This document shows positions 61,451 through 64,000 of a stretch of DNA of 64,000 nucleotides, piece after piece (positions within the stretch are counted from its first letter, which is position 1; each line of letters starts with the position of its first letter). Under the pieces are notes generated by a model. The model made no database searches. It saw only the letters and a list, made by a program, of their open reading frames with translations, and was not told the DNA's origin. Where the stretch lies: the NCBI GenBank assembly GCA_028112705.1, contig JAOGYN010000009.1, forward strand, positions 1 through 64,000. The letters run 5' to 3'. The position numbers and the translations under genes are program-made. This DNA is from GCA-002712045 sp028112705 (GTDB taxonomy: Bacteria; Pseudomonadota; Alphaproteobacteria; Rhodobacterales; Rhodobacteraceae).

Positions 61451-62465
61451 CATTAAAAAGATAAATCAAAATTTTTCTACGAAAAAGTCTGATCCTGATT
61501 TAGATTTTGGAATTTATGGAAATAATAATTCTAATTCTTCTTTTATAGATATTAGCGCTATTGTTATTAGCATACTGTGGGTAATTTTTAGTATATTTTT
61601 TTTAACCTTTGGTGAGAAGCAAGATACCGAATCATTGGCTAAAACCTCTCTTTTGTTAAATTGTCTAGCCGTGTTTGTACCAGTAGCGATGATTGGTACT
61701 TTTTCTATGAATTTGAAAATGTCAAGAAAACTTAAAGATGAAGCCATAAAACTTCAAACAGCAGTTGATGTGATGCGCCGCACTCAAATCACGCAACAAC
61801 AAGTTTCAGGCCTCTCTGTAAAATCTGATGCTGGAAGAAAAATTGATGAAATAGCTAAATTTTCTACTCGACGAGAGACTAGCGATGTGCCGGGTACAAA
61901 TGCTGCCCTAAAAAAACATAAACCAAGTTTTAGATCGGAGGAACCTCCTTTACCTCTTGATGGTAATGATAATAATTCAACCGATTCAAATGCATCAGTC
62001 ACGATTGGTGATTTTATAAAAGCTGCTAACTTTCCAGATAATGCAAATGATAAAGATGGGTTAGGATCACTTCGAAAAGCTTTAGAGGACCGTGATTTGG
62101 CTAAACTTCTTCATGCTGCTCAAGATACGCTTCGAATCATGTCAGAAGATGGAATTTACGTTGATGTGGTTGGCATTACTATTGGAAAAGTTGAGTTATG
62201 GCGTGATTTTGGTAATGGTAAAAGGGGTAAGGAAATTTCAGGTATTGCGGGTTTTCATGATACTTCAATTTTAGAAAAGGTGAGCTTGCGGTTCAAGACT
62301 GATACAGTATTTATGGATGTTGTGCACCATTTTTTACGTCAGTTTGATGTCGTATTTACTGAATTTTCAAAAAATGCTTCAGATGATGAAATTTTTAAGT
62401 TTTCAAAAACTAGAACTGCATTAACCTTCTTAATTTTAGCAAGCGTCGCTGGTACCTTTGATTAA
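61443..62465 (+). CDS. Hypothetical membrane protein co-expressed with greA
   Basis: A 340-residue protein I do not recognise. Two hydrophobic segments lie near residues 34-56 ('AIVISILWVIFSIFFLTFG') and 66-90 ('SLLLNCLAVFVPVAMIGTF'). A charged, Asn/Asp-rich linker (about 115-190) and a folded C-terminal domain of about 130 residues with 'DRDLAKLLHAAQDTLRIM', 'DTSILEKVSLRFKTDTVF' and 'HHFLRQFDVVFTEF' follow. The C-terminal part is probably cytoplasmic. ATG 61443 lies within the greA end, so expression is coupled. Function unknown. Confidence 0.78.
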   Translation: MSNIKKINQNFSTKKSDPDLDFGIYGNNNSNSSFIDISAIVISILWVIFSIFFLTFGEKQDTESLAKTSLLLNCLAVFVPVAMIGTFSMNLKMSRKLKDEAIKLQTAVDVMRRTQITQQQVSGLSVKSDAGRKIDEIAKFSTRRETSDVPGTNAALKKHKPSFRSEEPPLPLDGNDNNSTDSNASVTIGDFIKAANFPDNANDKDGLGSLRKALEDRDLAKLLHAAQDTLRIMSEDGIYVDVVGITIGKVELWRDFGNGKRGKEISGIAGFHDTSILEKVSLRFKTDTVFMDVVHHFLRQFDVVFTEFSKNASDDEIFKFSKTRTALTFLILASVAGTFD

Positions 62466-62499
62466 TAGATTTTATAAAAATGTATTAACTTAATTAAAA

Positions 62500-63369
62500 T
62501 TATGCTCTGACAAGATCTTCATATTCTGCAGAGATTTCTTTCGTCAATGCTCCAACTGTAAAGCTATGAGTGCCTATCTGGCCAACTGGTGTTACTTCTG
62601 CAGCAGTTCCTGTAAGCCAACATTGTTCAAAACTGTCTAACTCAGTTGGTAAAATATGTCGTTCATGAACAGATATATTTTTTGCTTTCAAAAGGTTTAT
62701 AATAGTTTGCCGGGTGATTCCATTTAAAAAGGTATCAGCTAAGGGCGTATGAACCTCACCATCCTTGACGAAAAATATATTTGCACCTGTGGCTTCGGCT
62801 ACGTATCCTCGATGATCATACATCAATGAATCTGAACATCCTTTTGCTTCTGCATCATGTTTAGACATAGTACAAATCATATAAAGTCCAGATGCTTTTG
62901 CATGACAAGGGATGGTTTCAGGAGATGGGCGCTTCCACTTTGAAATATCTAATTTAGCACCCTCCATTTTAGCATCACCATAATAAGCTCCCCACTCCCA
63001 TACGGCCACGGCCATTCTTACTGGATTTGCTGCCGACGCTACTCCCATTTCAGTACCTGATCCACGCCAGCAAATAACTCTTACGTAAGCTTCAGACAAA
63101 CCACTAATTTTTAATGTTTCATATTTTGCAGCTTCAATTTCAGCTATGGTATAAGGGATAGGCATATCCAACATTTTACCACTAGCTAGTAACCGTTTTG
63201 AATGATCTTCACTTTTAAATATTTTACCATTATAGGCCCGCTCTCCTTCAAATACTGAGCTTGCATAGTGCAATGCATGAGTAAGGATATGGATTTGTGC
63301 ATTTCGCCATGGAACTAACTCACCATCTAACCAAATATAACCATCGCGATTATCGTATGATACATCCAT
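62500..63369 (-). CDS. ilvE: Branched-chain amino acid aminotransferase
   Basis: A 289-residue fold type IV PLP aminotransferase that makes or breaks down leucine, isoleucine and valine. It has 'GYIWLDGELVPWRNAQIHIL', 'HALHYASSVFEGERAYNG', PLP-Lys in 'ETIPCHAKASGLYM', 'LMYDHRGYVAEATGANIF' and 'LNGITRQTIINLL', ending 'TGTAAEVTPVGQIG'. A normal ilvE length. It is divergent from the MarR-type regulator, with a 158-base shared gap that could hold regulation of both. Confidence 0.94.
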   Translation of the reverse strand: MDVSYDNRDGYIWLDGELVPWRNAQIHILTHALHYASSVFEGERAYNGKIFKSEDHSKRLLASGKMLDMPIPYTIAEIEAAKYETLKISGLSEAYVRVICWRGSGTEMGVASAANPVRMAVAVWEWGAYYGDAKMEGAKLDISKWKRPSPETIPCHAKASGLYMICTMSKHDAEAKGCSDSLMYDHRGYVAEATGANIFFVKDGEVHTPLADTFLNGITRQTIINLLKAKNISVHERHILPTELDSFEQCWLTGTAAEVTPVGQIGTHSFTVGALTKEISAEYEDLVRA

Positions 63370-63527
63370 TTTAATATTCCTGTGCTAAGCTATTGTCTAT
63401 TTTTGGTCATAAGGATTAAAGGGTCAAAGTAAACACTTTGTTTGTTTAAAAATAATAATTTTTAACATTCACACCTTGGAAAGTCAATAAGACTGACTTA
63501 TGCTAAAACTTATTTGGGTGAGTAGGA

Positions 63528-64000
63528 ATGCAAGATAAAAGATCAAATCAACAAATTTTATTTCTAACAGATGAGCAGTTAAGGCTTGGCATTGAGGCAA
63601 TGTTTTTTGCTTATAAGGGCATTACCATTGATCCTGATAATATTTTAAAGAACTATTCTTATGGGCGAGCACATCATCGAGCCATTCACTTTATAAATAG
63701 TTACCCTGGGACTACAGTAAATAATTTATTGCAAATTCTGGGAGTAACAAAGCAATCTTTAAATAGGGTTTTAAGATCTTTGATTATGGATGGATTGGTT
63801 GAAGTTAATATTGGAAAGATTGATAAAAGACAAAGAAATCTCATTCTTACCACTAAAGGAAAAGATTTAGAAAATAAACTTTCTATATCTCAACGTGATC
63901 GAATGCGATTAGCCTATAAGGCGGCTGGACCTGACGCGGTGGCTGGTTTTAGAACGGTTTTGGATTATATTGATGATCCAAATGGGACTGAAGATAAAAA
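63528..64000 (+). CDS. MarR-family transcriptional regulator (runs off the window)
   Basis: The 157 visible residues from ATG 63528 form a winged-helix MarR regulator: 'AHHRAIHFINSYPGTTVNNL' (helices 2-3), 'GVTKQSLNRVLRSLIMDGLV' (recognition helix) and 'IDKRQRNLILTTKGKDL' (wing). No stop occurs before the window ends, but the family is about 150-170 residues, so it is nearly complete. A GGTGAG-like site precedes the ATG. Divergent from ilvE; whether it controls ilvE or itself is not known. Confidence 0.83.
   Translation, partial: MQDKRSNQQILFLTDEQLRLGIEAMFFAYKGITIDPDNILKNYSYGRAHHRAIHFINSYPGTTVNNLLQILGVTKQSLNRVLRSLIMDGLVEVNIGKIDKRQRNLILTTKGKDLENKLSISQRDRMRLAYKAAGPDAVAGFRTVLDYIDDPNGTEDK

Noticed and set aside
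61784..62002. 72-residue minus-strand frame within the greA-linked membrane protein gene
   Set aside because: It is an antisense shadow of the low-complexity linker of the real gene, with no start signal.
1..64000. CRISPR array, phage genome or full insertion sequence
   Set aside because: I found no regularly spaced repeats, no transposase with flanking inverted repeats and no phage structural genes in the window.

Overview
The window looks like about 64 kb of chromosome from a marine, AT-rich, free-living alphaproteobacterium, most likely a low-GC proteorhodopsin-bearing member of the Rhodobacterales (Roseobacter group) or a close relative. Supporting this are a blue-tuned proteorhodopsin, an L-malyl-CoA/beta-methylmalyl-CoA lyase, a DmdA-like demethylase and a DmdB-like ligase, several GcvT-family and glycine-betaine genes, the argH-lipoprotein-lysA order, and the cluster ETF-QO / TPR protein / ispE / polyprenyl synthase / DUF2007 / methyltransferase, which I recall as typical of Rhodobacterales. 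No database search was possible, so the taxonomic call is inference. Intergenic spaces are short and many genes overlap by 1-8 bases, as in streamlined marine genomes.

Layout. 0-6 kb: a DUF1989-GcvT fusion protein with an iron alcohol dehydrogenase, then a DadA-like amino acid dehydrogenase coupled to a TauE/SafE exporter, then a short-chain dehydrogenase. 6.1-8.3 kb: an accessory patch with an unrecognised protein, a putative glycosyltransferase-like protein and small repeats. 8.4-14 kb: pobA, and divergent from it a four-gene, translationally coupled operon (2-hydroxyacid oxidase, ThDP-dependent decarboxylase-like enzyme, transthyretin/HIUase-like protein, DmdA-like demethylase). This is the best candidate for an undescribed pathway. 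14-23.5 kb: GST, mtaB, dapF (with a catalytic Cys changed to Ser), tRNA-Lys, malyl-CoA lyase, accA, a deoxyribosyltransferase-like protein, tRNA-Arg followed by a degenerate tRNA-like element, a nitroreductase, a CDP-alcohol phosphatidyltransferase, proteorhodopsin with a clear terminator, and a threonine dehydratase.

23.5-28.8 kb: a divergent pair of MORN_2-repeat proteins, an MBL hydrolase, a frameshifted orphan PDZ fragment, cysK, a hydrolase and a DMT exporter. 28.8-37.9 kb: four adenylate-forming acyl-CoA ligases (one DmdB-like, one acetoacetyl-CoA synthetase) with tesB and a beta-lactamase-fold hydrolase. 38-46 kb: an oxidative operon (Rieske oxygenase, SDR, MBL hydrolase, exporter) beside a glycine betaine ABC transporter whose ATPase gene is divergent from a double-length permease and the binding protein. 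46-54 kb: exporter, hydrolase, argH-lptM-like-lysA, tag, phaA-phaB and a DUF465 small protein. 54-64 kb: housekeeping genes (TrmN6-like, DUF2007, polyprenyl synthase, ispE, TPR protein, ETF-QO, greA, a membrane protein, ilvE) and a MarR regulator that runs off the end.

Taken together the genes suggest a heterotroph living on algal osmolytes and C1 or methylated compounds (DMSP, betaines, amino acids). It probably feeds acyl-CoA and acetoacetyl-CoA into central carbon and PHB-type metabolism, with light-driven proton pumping as a supplement. Start codons were chosen from Shine-Dalgarno spacing and family alignment, and several differ from the longest reading frame.
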